This document shows, one piece after another, positions 48,604-58,439 of a stretch of DNA of 64,000 nucleotides. Origin of the DNA: Saccharomycopsis fibuligera x Saccharomycopsis cf. fibuligera (taxonomy: Eukaryota > Ascomycota > Saccharomycetes > Ascoideales > Saccharomycopsidaceae); the NCBI GenBank assembly GCA_001936135.1, contig CP012820.1, positions 496,001-560,000 on the forward strand. Reading direction: 5' to 3'. The first letter of the stretch is position 1. The number at the start of each line of letters is the position of its first letter. The position numbers and the translations under genes are program-made. A model generated the notes under the pieces. The model was not told where the DNA came from. It was given only the letters and a program-made list of their open reading frames with translations, and made no database searches.

Positions 48604-51369
48604 CTAAACCTTGACTGCCTCCTCGTAGTCCGGTGGAGGCCCGGTGAATGTGACTTTTCCCTTGTCGTCAAAGTCTGTGTTCTCGTCACTGACGAGCAAC
48701 CCGTTGCTCTTGCCAATCAACTCCCTGCTCAAGCCCAACTTGTCCCTAGGGATCCAGAACGTAGGCTCCGCGTCCTTGACCGCAGGGTGCAAGTACTGGT
48801 GTTCCTGGTACTGCGCGTCGGTGTACACCATTGGCTCGTTGAGGAAGACTGGCAAGTGCTTGCGGACTTCGTGGAACGAAAGGTGCACCTTTGGCTGGAA
48901 GAAGCGCTTGAGGGCGCCTGCGGACGGCGTGCGGTTCACCGGGATGTCGCTGGCGGTGCCTACCTGAGTTGGGCGGGCCACGCCATTGGCACCAGACTTG
49001 CCGCTGCTGCCGTTGCCGACGGCGCTGGCATAGCGGTTGTTGCTGGTTCCCACGGCCGCTTCATCGTCTTCGCCGATTCTCGAGCTATCGTCGCTGGTCT
49101 TTGTCTTTGCGTCCCTGTTGTCGTTGTTCGAGTTGACGGTCCCTTCGGTCGTGGCCTTTTCGTCGATGGAGCCACCAGCAAAGGACGAGTTGTCCCAGTA
49201 CGCTTGCCCGGTGCTCTTAATCTCCTTGCGGCCCTGGTCACTGACAGGATAGCTGTAGTTTTCGTTGCCAGCGGCATCGTAAATTCCGCTAACCGGCACC
49301 TGCTCGTACAACGGGATGAATCTCCACTTGAGCCACAAGTGCGCGGCGACGGTGAAGACCAAGAAGGCAATCTCCAAGCCCATTGGGCCCCACGCCTTGT
49401 TCATCACAAAGAGGGCAATAAGACAGAGCTCGGCCAAGTACAAGGCGACAAAGGTCTGGAACAAGGCCTTTGGATAGTTGCGGCCTCTGCTGTCCATGGC
49501 CTGGCCCATCACAAAAGTCAAGTTGTACAAGTACGCAACGTAGATCAACGAGAGCCCCACGACGGCAAAGGCGACAATGATAGGGGCGATGATGGCGTAG
49601 CAGATGGTGATGACGGCGATCAAGGAGTACACGGGATAGATGACCCCCCAACTAGGCTGCGACAAGCTGTTGAAACGGGTCCACTTTTGTCTAGGGGTGG
49701 AGTCGAGCACTCTGCCCAAGACCTTGGAGAGGATCAAGGCCACCACCTGGAAAAGCGCGCCGCCAGGAATGGTCAAGCCCTGCAAGAGGATGTAGCAGAT
49801 AAAGAAATTGGAGGCCTTTGGCAAGTTCTGGCCCAACAAGGGCATGGCGGAGCTTGGGTCGGAGACAATCTTGGTTGCCGTGGAAGAGGCACTGGACGCG
49901 AGGGTCATCACGAGGAAGGAGTGGATCACCTGGAAGGCGTAGTACCAGTCATGACACCAGAGGTCGATTTGCTGCATGGTGAGCAACCCGCTGACTTTGC
50001 CCATGAACTTGATGAACGGTGGGACAAGCGACATCAAGATGGCCAAGGCGACGGTCGGCAACAACCCGGTGATGATGCCCATGAGGACGCTCGGCATGTT
50101 GTTGATGAACCGTAGAAATGGCACCTTATCGGTCAAGAAGTTGATGTTGGAGATGCAGCCCACCACGGCCACGGGGATGGCCCAAAAGATAATCATCAAG
50201 GTCAAGATAGTCACGGCGACGGCCTTCTTGCCCAATCTGGTGACGTTGCTGTTGCCCAAGTTGTCCCAGACAATCTCGTCCGGCGGGGTGTTGGTGATGG
50301 CCTTGGAGCCGGCTCTTCTGAAGGGCTTGTGGTATCTGACGGCCTGCAAAGCGCGCTGGAGCTCCAACTGGGACGGGAACTCCAAAAACACGGAGCCGAC
50401 GGCATTGGCGTGCAAGTACTCGGCCTGCTGGGTCTTGATCTTCTCGTTCAAGCGCGGCAACTCCTCGCTCGCGTAGTCGATGGTGTGGACCTTTTCGCCA
50501 ATGAGCGGCTTGAGCTTGTGGTGGGGCTGTTTTTTCTCCGGGATGTAGCTCGCAAGCTGGTCTGCGGGCTCGGGAAGCGGCTTGTTCTTCTTGGTGAGCT
50601 TCTGGTGGATGGCCACGGACTTGTTGACGACCTTGTTCAAGGCGGCCTCGTACTTGCCGGCCAACTTGGTTCTCTGCTTGACGTCCTTGCTCAAGTCCTT
50701 GTAGTCCCTGGCAAAGGTGATGCTGGTGGCGGCCGGGAACAACGACTTGACCTGGCTCTCGTCGTCAACCAAGTCCTTTGGCAAGGCGGTGAGGAGCAAC
50801 GTTCTGGTGGAAATCAAGCTGTCGATGTACGGGGTGGTCTGGAAGGCGTGTCTGAACGAGACGTAGTACAACAACTCGCGGTAGATGCCGTAGATGATGA
50901 CGCCGAAGAAGAACCAGGAGACAAAGACGTGCGCGTAGACCCTGTTTTTGTTCTTGACGTTGGAGTACGAGATCAAGTCGAAGCCCGAGTTCTCGCTGTT
51001 GTGGCCGTTGGTGACGTTCACGGGGATCAAGACGGGCAAGGCCACCAAGCCGCCGAGAAAGAAGATGGAGCTGAAGAAAAACAAGTACCGCAAGAAGAAG
51101 TAGCCGTCAGGGCCGGCTTGCTGGATCAACCACGAGTCGCTCTTGTTCAAAAGGTGGTTCAACCAGCCAAACGCGCCCTTGGGGGCCGGGTCCGGACGCT
51201 GGGTCGGAGGCACGGTGTGCACGACGGTACGCGCCTGGTAGACGCGCTTCTCGCGGCTTCTGATGAGCACGAAGAGGGCGATGAAGAGCAAGCAGAGGAT
51301 CCCATTGACAATGAGGGTGGTCACGAAGGCCGAGACCGAGGAGGAGCCTGAGGCCTGAGCTTCAGCCAT
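48604..51369 (-). CDS. RSN1: CSC1/OSCA-TMEM63 family channel-like protein, Rsn1 type
   Basis: This 921-residue polytopic membrane protein belongs to the calcium-permeable, mechanically gated channel family (OSCA/TMEM63; fungal Csc1, Phm7, Rsn1). The first helix is at about 10-35. WLIQQAGPDGYFFLRYLFFF and two more helices (to about 180) form the N-terminal RSN1 region. A cytosolic domain (about 185-375) follows, with TRTLLLTALPKDL and VFLEFPSQLELQRALQ. The seven-helix pore region (about 385-690) contains LLQGLTIPGGALFQ and TPRQKWTRFNSLSQPSWGV. The C-terminal tail ends in a conserved block near LPVFLNEPMVYTDAQY. Length is close to yeast Rsn1 (953). Leucines are written CTC/TTG with almost all third positions G or C, and I found no CTG in the parts read. 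Confidence 0.9.
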   Translation of the reverse strand: MAEAQASGSSSVSAFVTTLIVNGILCLLFIALFVLIRSREKRVYQARTVVHTVPPTQRPDPAPKGAFGWLNHLLNKSDSWLIQQAGPDGYFFLRYLFFFSSIFFLGGLVALPVLIPVNVTNGHNSENSGFDLISYSNVKNKNRVYAHVFVSWFFFGVIIYGIYRELLYYVSFRHAFQTTPYIDSLISTRTLLLTALPKDLVDDESQVKSLFPAATSITFARDYKDLSKDVKQRTKLAGKYEAALNKVVNKSVAIHQKLTKKNKPLPEPADQLASYIPEKKQPHHKLKPLIGEKVHTIDYASEELPRLNEKIKTQQAEYLHANAVGSVFLEFPSQLELQRALQAVRYHKPFRRAGSKAITNTPPDEIVWDNLGNSNVTRLGKKAVAVTILTLMIIFWAIPVAVVGCISNINFLTDKVPFLRFINNMPSVLMGIITGLLPTVALAILMSLVPPFIKFMGKVSGLLTMQQIDLWCHDWYYAFQVIHSFLVMTLASSASSTATKIVSDPSSAMPLLGQNLPKASNFFICYILLQGLTIPGGALFQVVALILSKVLGRVLDSTPRQKWTRFNSLSQPSWGVIYPVYSLIAVITICYAIIAPIIVAFAVVGLSLIYVAYLYNLTFVMGQAMDSRGRNYPKALFQTFVALYLAELCLIALFVMNKAWGPMGLEIAFLVFTVAAHLWLKWRFIPLYEQVPVSGIYDAAGNENYSYPVSDQGRKEIKSTGQAYWDNSSFAGGSIDEKATTEGTVNSNNDNRDAKTKTSDDSSRIGEDDEAAVGTSNNRYASAVGNGSSGKSGANGVARPTQVGTASDIPVNRTPSAGALKRFFQPKVHLSFHEVRKHLPVFLNEPMVYTDAQYQEHQYLHPAVKDAEPTFWIPRDKLGLSRELIGKSNGLLVSDENTDFDDKGKVTFTGPPPDYEEAVKV

Positions 51370-51436
51370 CGCGGGGGAGTGGTCTCGGGGCTGGGTCTAG
51401 AGTGCTAGCGGTGCCAGAGGAGGGAGCCGCGAGTGT

Positions 51437-51500
51437 GGTTTGGTGCGTTTGGTGCGTTTAGTGCGTTTAGTGCGTTTGGTGCGTTCGCTGCGTTTAGTGA
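51437..51500. repeat. 10-bp tandem repeat (GGTGCGTTTG)
   Basis: About six head-to-tail copies with small variations. It lies roughly 70-130 bp upstream of the RSN1-like ATG, probably in the promoter or 5' leader. Confidence 0.9.
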
Positions 51501-51740
51501 GTGATACGATACTCAGCAATGTGTTTGTGGGTGGGCGAGTGCGTGCGTGCGTGCGTGAGCAGAGCGGGATGGAGTGAGAACGAGCAAGGAAAAAACGAGC
51601 AGCGAGCGAGCGAGCGAGCGAGGGAGGGAGGGATGCGCAATATATATACAGTCTCTGAAAACAAGTGCGATAAGCCCAAGAGCGAATTTCAGCGTAAAAT
51701 GAGGAGGAGCAGCTTGAGCAGCAGTTTGAGCAGCAGCTTG

Positions 51741-51767
51741 AGCAGCAGCAGCAGCAGCAGCAGCAGC
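51741..51767. repeat. (AGC)9 microsatellite
   Basis: Nine uninterrupted AGC units within a longer CAG/GCA-rich patch upstream of the RSN1-like gene. Confidence 0.9.
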
Positions 51768-52555
51768 GACGGCGGCTAGCCATTCTTCAGGATCATTGAC
51801 GGAGAACAAAAAAAAACAAAAAAAACAAAAGAAAAAAGAAAAAAAAAGACTTTAGCGTGCGATGGACATCCATCAAGAGTGCAACGATCGACAATCGACA
51901 GCCAAAACAACAAGCAAAAGCGCAGCAGCAGCGATGGCGATAGTAATAGCGGCAGCAGCTTGAGCAGCCGCAGCTCGAGCAGCAGTGGAAGTTGTTGTAT
52001 TGTGCTGGCTGTGCGCCGACAATGGCCGTTGCTTGCTGTTTCACCTGCGCTGTGGCGTCCGTGGGCGTGCTTCGAAGCGTAACCGCGCATGGAAGACAGA
52101 GCAGCGACGCACAGAGCCGTGAGGGAAGGCGTCCTGCTGCGTGCTCGCTGCGTGTTCGCTGCACAGTTGCTCGCCGGCGCAACTTTCCTGGAGCAAGCGA
52201 CAACTTGGCTGTCCACGGGACTCGCTCCAGCCGGCGCGCGGCTGACATCATACGACAGGTTTGCCCCCTGTACAGCCACCAGCACGCAAACTCCCAGCTC
52301 CAATTCCATCGCGCGCGCGCTCGCGCTCGCGCTGGTGCTGGCGCTCGTGCTTGTGCTCGCGCTAGCACGCCGCCGCTGGCGTTGCTACACCGCTGGCGTT
52401 GCTACACCGTTGGCGCTAACACCATCATCGTATTATTACTGTTATCGCCGTCTTAATCGCCGTCTTTATCACCGCTACCGTCGCACTGGCTCTCCCCGGT
52501 CTATGTACATCCCCGCGTCTTTGCGCCCATTGCTGGTTGTCCCTGAACAACGCTA

Positions 52556-53806
52556 TCAGCTGTCGCCGTTGTCGCCGTCACCGTCACCGTCGCCGTCACC
52601 GTCGCCGTCACCGTCACCGTCGCCGTCACCGTCGCCGCCGCCAGCCACCACCTTGCGCTCCGGCAACACCTCCTCAAACGCCCTGCGCCAGTCCTTCACC
52701 TCCATCCACTTGCTCAAAAGCATGAACACGTGCAACGTGGTCAACACCCTCCGGCCGCTGATCTTGATGAACTCGTCAATCGGGAGCCTGGCCGTCTTGA
52801 GCCCCAACCGCTTGGCCTTGTTGTAGCACAAGCTCTTGTAGCGCCCCTTGTCCACAATCCCGCCGATGATGTACGTGTGCCCCGGGCTGAGGGTCTCCAA
52901 GGTCTCCGTTGGCTCGTCGGCGCTCAAGTAGACCGTCTTGTCAACGTCGAGCCGGCTCGCCGGGGCGTCCCCGTCGTCTTGTCCCGTGGCGGCAGCAGCG
53001 CCATCGGCGCCTGCGGCGCCATCGGCGCCATCGGCGCCTGCCGCCACACCAAGCAACTCCTCCAAGTCCTCGCTCACAAACTCGACATTCTGCCAGTTCT
53101 CGTACCCCTTGGCCTTCTCGTCAAACCGCTCCTTGATCAACCCCTTGAAGCTGCAGACCTTCATGTTGATGAACTGCAGCGCCCGGCGATTCTCCCCGTA
53201 GCTGCGTCCAATCTGCGTGATCATCGACACTAGCTCGGTCTCCTTCATCATCTCGTCAAACGAGCAGTCGTAAATCACACTCACCCCGCTGTCGACCTGG
53301 TCCGCGTTGGTCTTCTGCTTGGCGGTCTTCAAGTTCAACATCTCGCGCACCTCTTCGATCGTGTGCCCTTCTGCGAGCAACGAGCCCACCTGCGCTCTCT
53401 TTCTCTGCTTGTCCTCCTTGCGCTTCTCGCGGCGCTGCTTTTTGATTTCTTCTTTCCGCAGATCCCAGAGCTGCTTGCGCTGCTGCTTTTTCCATTGCGA
53501 CTTCGACATTCCCGGCGGAATCTCCGCCTTGGGTCTCTTTTTGTACTGTTCTGCTGCCGCTGCTGCCGTCGCCGCTTCAGGTGCACCAGCATCTGCCTCA
53601 ACTTGATCCGAGCTTCTCTTCTTCTCGTTACCTGCTTCGACCCCATCCGCCGCTGTTCCAGCCAGCGCAGTCGTCGCCGTGCTCGACCCGCTCTCTCCGG
53701 CCGCTGGCCCTGCTTCTTGTTCCGGTGATAACGACCGCGAATTCTCAGTCGTACCAGGACTGCTGCTCGCATCCCCACTCTTCGCTAGTTCTTCGGCGGC
53801 GCCCAT
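52556..53806 (-). CDS. TRM10: tRNA (guanine-9-N1) methyltransferase Trm10
   Basis: This 416-residue SPOUT-fold enzyme methylates N1 of guanine 9 in tRNAs. An Ala/Ser/Glu-rich leader (1-90) is followed by GMSKSQWKKQQRKQLWDLRKEE and a very basic helix (about 95-140) that binds tRNA. The catalytic domain (about 170-390) includes VIYDCSFDEMM, TVYLSADEPTETLETL, and IIGGIVDKGRYKSLCYNKA with the conserved Asp. LPIDEFIKISGRRVLTTLHVF forms the SPOUT knot region. Two oddities are a Gly/Ala/Asp insertion (about 255-275) and a C-terminal tail of about a dozen Gly-Asp pairs encoded by a 6-bp minisatellite. Yeast Trm10 has 293 residues. The catalytic parts look intact. Confidence 0.93.
   Translation of the reverse strand: MGAAEELAKSGDASSSPGTTENSRSLSPEQEAGPAAGESGSSTATTALAGTAADGVEAGNEKKRSSDQVEADAGAPEAATAAAAAEQYKKRPKAEIPPGMSKSQWKKQQRKQLWDLRKEEIKKQRREKRKEDKQRKRAQVGSLLAEGHTIEEVREMLNLKTAKQKTNADQVDSGVSVIYDCSFDEMMKETELVSMITQIGRSYGENRRALQFINMKVCSFKGLIKERFDEKAKGYENWQNVEFVSEDLEELLGVAAGADGADGAAGADGAAAATGQDDGDAPASRLDVDKTVYLSADEPTETLETLSPGHTYIIGGIVDKGRYKSLCYNKAKRLGLKTARLPIDEFIKISGRRVLTTLHVFMLLSKWMEVKDWRRAFEEVLPERKVVAGGGDGDGDGDGDGDGDGDGDGDGDNGDS
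52562..52640. repeat. 6-bp minisatellite (CGTCGC/CGTCAC) in the TRM10 3' end
   Basis: Tandem GTCACC/GTCGCC units read as Gly-Asp pairs on the minus strand and form the C-terminal tail of TRM10 almost up to the stop codon. Confidence 0.93.
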
Positions 53807-54353
53807 GATTCGTGTCTCCTTATTTATATTTACTCGTCTTTTACTCCTTGGTACTTGGTATCCGATACTATGACGGGGTCTGTTTCGGTACGTGTCCTAT
53901 GTGCCCTGTGTGTATGTGTATAGGCCGTATGGTCTCCTTGGTGTCTGTCTATATCTATGTCTATATTCGCTACTCCGTACGCACAGCGGGTCTGAAATTT
54001 TTTTTTTTTCTTTTTTTTTTTTCTTTTTTGTGATTTTGGTAACTGAAAATTTGATTTTTTTTCCCTCCTCAACATCCGCCCAGTTAGTTGTCGATGCGTC
54101 GGCCTGCATGCGTGCTTGATCGGACCGTCCCCCATCATCCCCCATAATATTGCCAAAAGTGTTTTACTCTCTCTTGCTATATAGTTGCACTCACACCCTT
54201 GCCATTTTATTTGCCCAAAGGTAATCTAGGGAGCTCCCTCACTACTCAGTATTTAAAAGCACGCGCTGCCCTTCCCTACGTATTAAACCCCCGCATCTAC
54301 CGTCGAGTACCATAAATAATTTCTTATATTGCAATCACTAGCTACCTAAAGTT
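53807..54353. other. Intergenic region at the right edge of the GC-rich island
   Basis: Promoter of TRM10 and 3' flank of the five-exon gene. It contains T-rich runs at about 53998-54060. Composition changes here from GC-rich to AT-rich within a few hundred bases. Confidence 0.6.
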
Positions 54354-57019
54354 TCAGTTTTTGGCCCTAAACACCTTAGCTCGGTCAATCTCTGGCTTCT
54401 TGATTTGACCCTTAACCACTTCTTTTTCCCATTTTGGCTTGTGACTATAATTAGCATTATGCTCACCCGCCTTTTTCTTTAACGTTAAAATCTCCCTTTT
54501 TAAGTGGCTAAACATTGTGTTAGAACAGTGTCTTCAAAAAGAAAACTTAAAAACATATTAAATACTCACGAGATTTGATTATATGCATCATTTTTTTTCA
54601 CTTGGGTTTGATGCAAACTCGCAATAACTTTTGTCATGGATTCGGCTAAAAATTCATTGATCCGCTCAAGCGCTAAAACATCGGAATGACTATAAATTGT
54701 TACAGGAGCGATTTGCTTCATCTTCATATTAACATATGCAAGTGACTCTTCTTCAAAGTACTGAGAAAGCGTCACTATTATGTGGTTTACCAAATTTTCA
54801 AAATAGTACTTAATGTAGCTAAATGCTTCACTGATCGTAATCTTTTCATTTTCAAGATTATCTATGGCATTCTTCATTCTCAAAATTTCGTCCTCAAAAT
54901 TTTCAAATTTAACCTTAAATGCCTTTTCATGACTCCTTTGTGTGTTGTGTGCCTCTTGAAGCTCTTTTTTCAAATTTTGTTCTTTGGTTCTCATAGCAAT
55001 AAACCTCTCCTTGAGCTGTTTATACTTTTTGCTTTCTGCAATCAAAGTTGTTATTTGCTCCTCCGTTTTCAATTTATAACGGTTCATATGCTCAAATTGT
55101 GAATTGGTTTCCTCAAGTATCTTTGTAAGCTTCTCAATAGCCTCTTTATGCTGTTTTAGTTCACCTTCTCTTTTATGTAAAATTTGAGTTTGGTTATTCA
55201 TTTGCCCCTTGTAAGTATCCAAGATTTCAGTTTGCTCGCTAAAGCGCTTTGTAAAATCATCCAGTGAGTTTTGTAAAGTCAAAATTTGTTTACTGCTCTC
55301 CCACATTTCCTTTTCAAGCTGTTGTTCATTTTTTTCAAAATTTTCTTTTTGCTGTTTAATGGCTATATCTCGGTCTACCTTTTCTTTCTCTAGGTTTTCA
55401 ATTTGTATATGCAGTTTTTCCAATACCTCTTCTTGCTTGTTGCACTTGGTGCTAAAAATATTGATGCTTTTTAGGTCTTCACTTTTCTCAAATTTGAGTT
55501 TGGAGTTTTCAGCTCTAATTTCTTTGAGCTCATGATCAGTTTTTGCTTTCTCCTTAGATAGGTCGTCTATTTTGCTTATTATGGAAGCGACCTCCTATAT
55601 AACTTGTTAGTATATTTTGTATCGTAAAACAATCCAGAAAGTGAGGCTTTATTTACATACTTCGTTCAAAGTTGATGGTTCAACTTCGTTCTTGGTGATC
55701 GTTCCTATGTTTGCGCACAAATTTTCTAATGTAGTTTCAAGCGCCTCTTTTTCTGCTGATTTTTGGTCCAACTTCGTTTGCTTTGTTTGAATATCAGCCT
55801 CCAAAGTTTTGACTTTCTATAGTATATAATTGTTAGAAACCACTTTCATTTTTAAATTTGCATTTTTTCGTTTTGAAAAGAAAAGGAGAACAAGCAATCT
55901 TAGTACGTACTATGCTCATGGCTTTGAGATCATTTTCAATATCCTGGTTTTTTGCGGTAAGACTTTCCAAAAGGGAATTAGTCTCCTTGAGACTTGTTCT
56001 AGCGGTTGTTTCATTTTCTGTCTCCTCTTTAGCTTTATTTTGTAATTCTCCTATATTCCTCGTTAATTCTAAATTGCTTTTATATAGAGAACCAATCTTA
56101 GTTTTTGCTTTCTCAGAAAGCTTTTCAATGACAGAAATCCCTTCCAGTAAGTTTTCATCGGGAGTTTCATCTGACTCCCTCATGCTACTTATGATAACTT
56201 CCACAATATCAAAAATGTCGCAATTATTGAGCACTTTCGTGTTTAACTTTGCAATAATTTTCCCATTATCAAATGACAACACATTCTTGCCCTTATTTGG
56301 CCGTCCAAATGTTGGTGATCGGATATGTTTCTGCTGTTTACGTACCAAATTTAGCTCTTTCAAATGTGCAAAGTCATCTGATTCATGTCCACAAGGGCTT
56401 TCAAACATTTCTGGAGAAGAAATAGTTGGCTTGGGTAAACCCTTTAGAAAATTTGTACTATCTTTTGTAAGCAAAAAATGACTAATTTGAGAAAATGTTA
56501 GATAAATACACATTCATCTCATTTCCAGACGTAAAATACGTACCTATCAGAGCTGGTACTCCTTTTCAATGTAGCGCTTGAACTTTCATTATTTCCCGCA
56601 TTACTTTTGTGATTTACTGGGCTGCTCTCGATAGCCCAACCAGTTTTCTTTATAGGTGAGTCATTATATCCTTCTATCAAGGGGCTTGAGAAACGCACAG
56701 ATTTGTCAAACAGTCGTTTGCCAAAGGGACTTATTTTTGTCGACATGTTCGGCGCACTGGATGGACAGATGGTACCACTAAAGGGGTCGAAGCTCATATT
56801 TGCATCATAAATGGATGATGTCTCCATAGTAAAGCTATGATTATTTTCTGGGGCAGAGTTTGAACATGATAATGATATTTTTCCCGGGCTGCTGCTACTC
56901 ACTTTATGTGTTTTTTTTAGACAATTGGGAACAATTGACTGATAGCCAATATCGTCCATTGATTCTTGCGAATAAGACTCACCGCTACTGGAACTACCAG
57001 TGGCTAATATATCTTCCAT
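54354..57019 (-). CDS. Five-exon coiled-coil protein, function unknown
   Basis: Exons on the minus strand: 57019-56544, 56481-55911, 55816-55661, 55594-54570 and 54507-54354, giving 793 residues. The four introns (62, 94, 66 and 62 nt) have donors GTACGT, GTACGT, GTATGT and GTGAGT, branch sites of CTAAC type (TACTAAC in the third) and TAG acceptors. All phases join in frame. Residues 1-230 are Ser/Asn/Pro-rich with SPFGKRLFDKSVRF and several SP/TP sites suited to CDK. From about 265 to 740 the protein is nearly continuous coiled coil with two breaks. The basic C-terminus (KPKWEKEVVKGQIKKPE) may bind microtubules or nucleic acid. This layout recalls spindle-pole or kinetochore proteins such as Slk19, but I cannot assign an orthologue. 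Four introns are unusual for a yeast gene. Confidence 0.82.
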
Positions 57020-57515
57020 TACTCAGTTAAAATCTTCAATAAAAAATTCCAATAAATTTGCAAGCCGAACGGCAAAGGGCAATATGAAATTCGAATACTG
57101 GATCAAAAAAAGTTTGAATACCGTATCTGATTGAAGCTCTGACGAAATTGTAAATGGAGTGCAATGATGGTCGACGAAAAAGCAATGCGCTAGTGAGACT
57201 ATATTCTGGTGATGAGGGGCCTGTTTCCATTTTAAAACGCTGGCTTGTCAAATATTCAACAATTACTAGGAGTCTGCTCCAAAAGAAATGATCAATACTC
57301 TTGATGAGAATAAATGTGTCGGCGCTTAGCTGGAAAAGGACACAAACAAATACAAACCACATTGCATGTTGGTGCGAAGTGCTGCATGTTCACAGCGCAC
57401 ATTCATCAAAAGAGAAAAAAGAGAAAAAAAAAAAAAAAAAAAAATTATAAAATGAATGTAAGCAAATAGTTGGGTGTAATTGCTGGAAGGTCCAAGAGCT
57501 CAGAATACTATACCC
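57020..57515. promoter_or_regulatory. Divergent promoter region of the coiled-coil gene and POP3
   Basis: About 500 bp shared by two divergent genes. It contains an A20-type run at 57423-57444 and a five-codon upstream open frame (ATG at 57452, MNVSK) before the POP3 start. No further gene is supported. Confidence 0.5.
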
Positions 57516-58382
57516 ATGCCAGACAACAAGAGAAAAAACAATTCGAGCCTTGCTAGTTCTTCACTTAAGGCACTTACAAACAAAAGAAGACAGGTGTACA
57601 AGCCAGTGCTAGATACGCCGTACCAGGAAACAACATGGCCGGTGATAGATCAATCCAAATCTGAAGAAATACTTGAGGAGTTGATAGCGGTTCTAAAATA
57701 TGTCTCAGAACATACAGTGTTGAAGGAGAAAAAATTGCCTCCATATGATACAATTAATAAAAGTGATGGTGATGATAAGAGTACCAACAAGCAACAAGCA
57801 GATCAATCATCATCAGTGCCGCAGCGAAAAATATTAGACTCTTGCACAATTGGATTCAATTCTACCACCGGTGCTTTAGAAAAACAAGCTCAAGAAATAC
57901 GAAAGTTGAAACAAAAAAACAAACTTTCCAACATAAAGATAAATTCTGTGTTTAAAGTGGCCTATGTTTTTGTTTGTCAAAATGATATCAAACCAAGACT
58001 ACTAACTGAGCATTTTCCTGCTCTTTGTTACACTGCTTCAGTACAGCCTCGGTCAGGTAATAAAGGAAATAAGAATGGCTTATCAGTAAAGTTAATTCCA
58101 TTACCAAAAAACAGTAAAACGAAAATAAACCAAGAGTGCCAAAACTTAAGTAAATTTGAAGCAGCAATTTTTAGCTTTAGTAAAAATATGGAAGGTATTG
58201 AAAAATTAAGCGGTCTCATTGAAAAATATGTGCTGGATGTGAGGATACCTTGGATGGAAAAATTACCTATCTACAAAAAACCTATTCTTAACTTAATAAA
58301 GACTACTGCGCCAATAATTCCAAAGAAGAATGTCCAAAAGCCAAACAAAGCTCAGCCAGAGAATCAACGTAATTGTAATTAA
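57516..58382 (+). CDS. POP3: RNase P/RNase MRP subunit Pop3
   Basis: This 288-residue subunit of RNase P (tRNA 5' processing) and RNase MRP (rRNA processing) acts in the nucleus and nucleolus. Near the N-terminus KRRQVYKPVLDTPYQ (about 23-37) and W at about 42 match yeast Pop3. The L7Ae-like fold follows: VFKVAYVFVCQNDIKPRLLTEHFPALCYTA (about 148-178), VKLIPLPKNS (about 194-203), and the end block IPWMEKLPIYKKPILNLIKTTAPI (about 245-268). Low-complexity insertions lengthen it relative to yeast (195). The open frame starts upstream at 57480 but only with TTG, so the ATG at 57516 is used. It faces HMI1 with 57 bp between stop codons. Confidence 0.88.
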   Translation: MPDNKRKNNSSLASSSLKALTNKRRQVYKPVLDTPYQETTWPVIDQSKSEEILEELIAVLKYVSEHTVLKEKKLPPYDTINKSDGDDKSTNKQQADQSSSVPQRKILDSCTIGFNSTTGALEKQAQEIRKLKQKNKLSNIKINSVFKVAYVFVCQNDIKPRLLTEHFPALCYTASVQPRSGNKGNKNGLSVKLIPLPKNSKTKINQECQNLSKFEAAIFSFSKNMEGIEKLSGLIEKYVLDVRIPWMEKLPIYKKPILNLIKTTAPIIPKKNVQKPNKAQPENQRNCN

Positions 58383-58439
58383 TGTTGAAAGATTACTAGT
58401 TTCGTTTGTTATTTGGTATGGTTTATATTATACATAAGT

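Larger units (their letters stand above)
51370..52555. other. GC-rich intergenic region with several tandem repeats
   Basis: Promoter of the RSN1-like gene and 3' flank of TRM10. It contains a 10-bp repeat (51437-51500), an AGC repeat (51741-51767) and a GCGCTCGC-rich patch near 52310-52370. Long open frames on both strands here are low-complexity and are not called. Confidence 0.55.

Noticed and set aside
48787-50115. Plus-strand open frame of 442 codons antisense to the RSN1-like gene
   Set aside because: It lies wholly opposite a well-supported membrane protein, has a Gly/Asp/His-rich composition typical of the complement of GC-rich third positions, and has no recognisable domain. The same applies to 50329-51351 and 45744-46646.
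51776-52368. Overlapping minus-strand frames upstream of the RSN1-like gene
   Set aside because: Cys/Arg/Leu-rich low-complexity translations of simple repeats, open in several frames at once.
52089-52826. Plus-strand open frame of 245 codons with Ser-Pro repeats
   Set aside because: It is the complement of the TRM10 minisatellite plus GC-rich spacer, without protein-like sequence outside the repeats.
57036-57362. 108-codon minus-strand frame between the five-exon gene and POP3
   Set aside because: It lies in a divergent promoter, its composition is not protein-like, and it does not join the five-exon gene through any splice signal.
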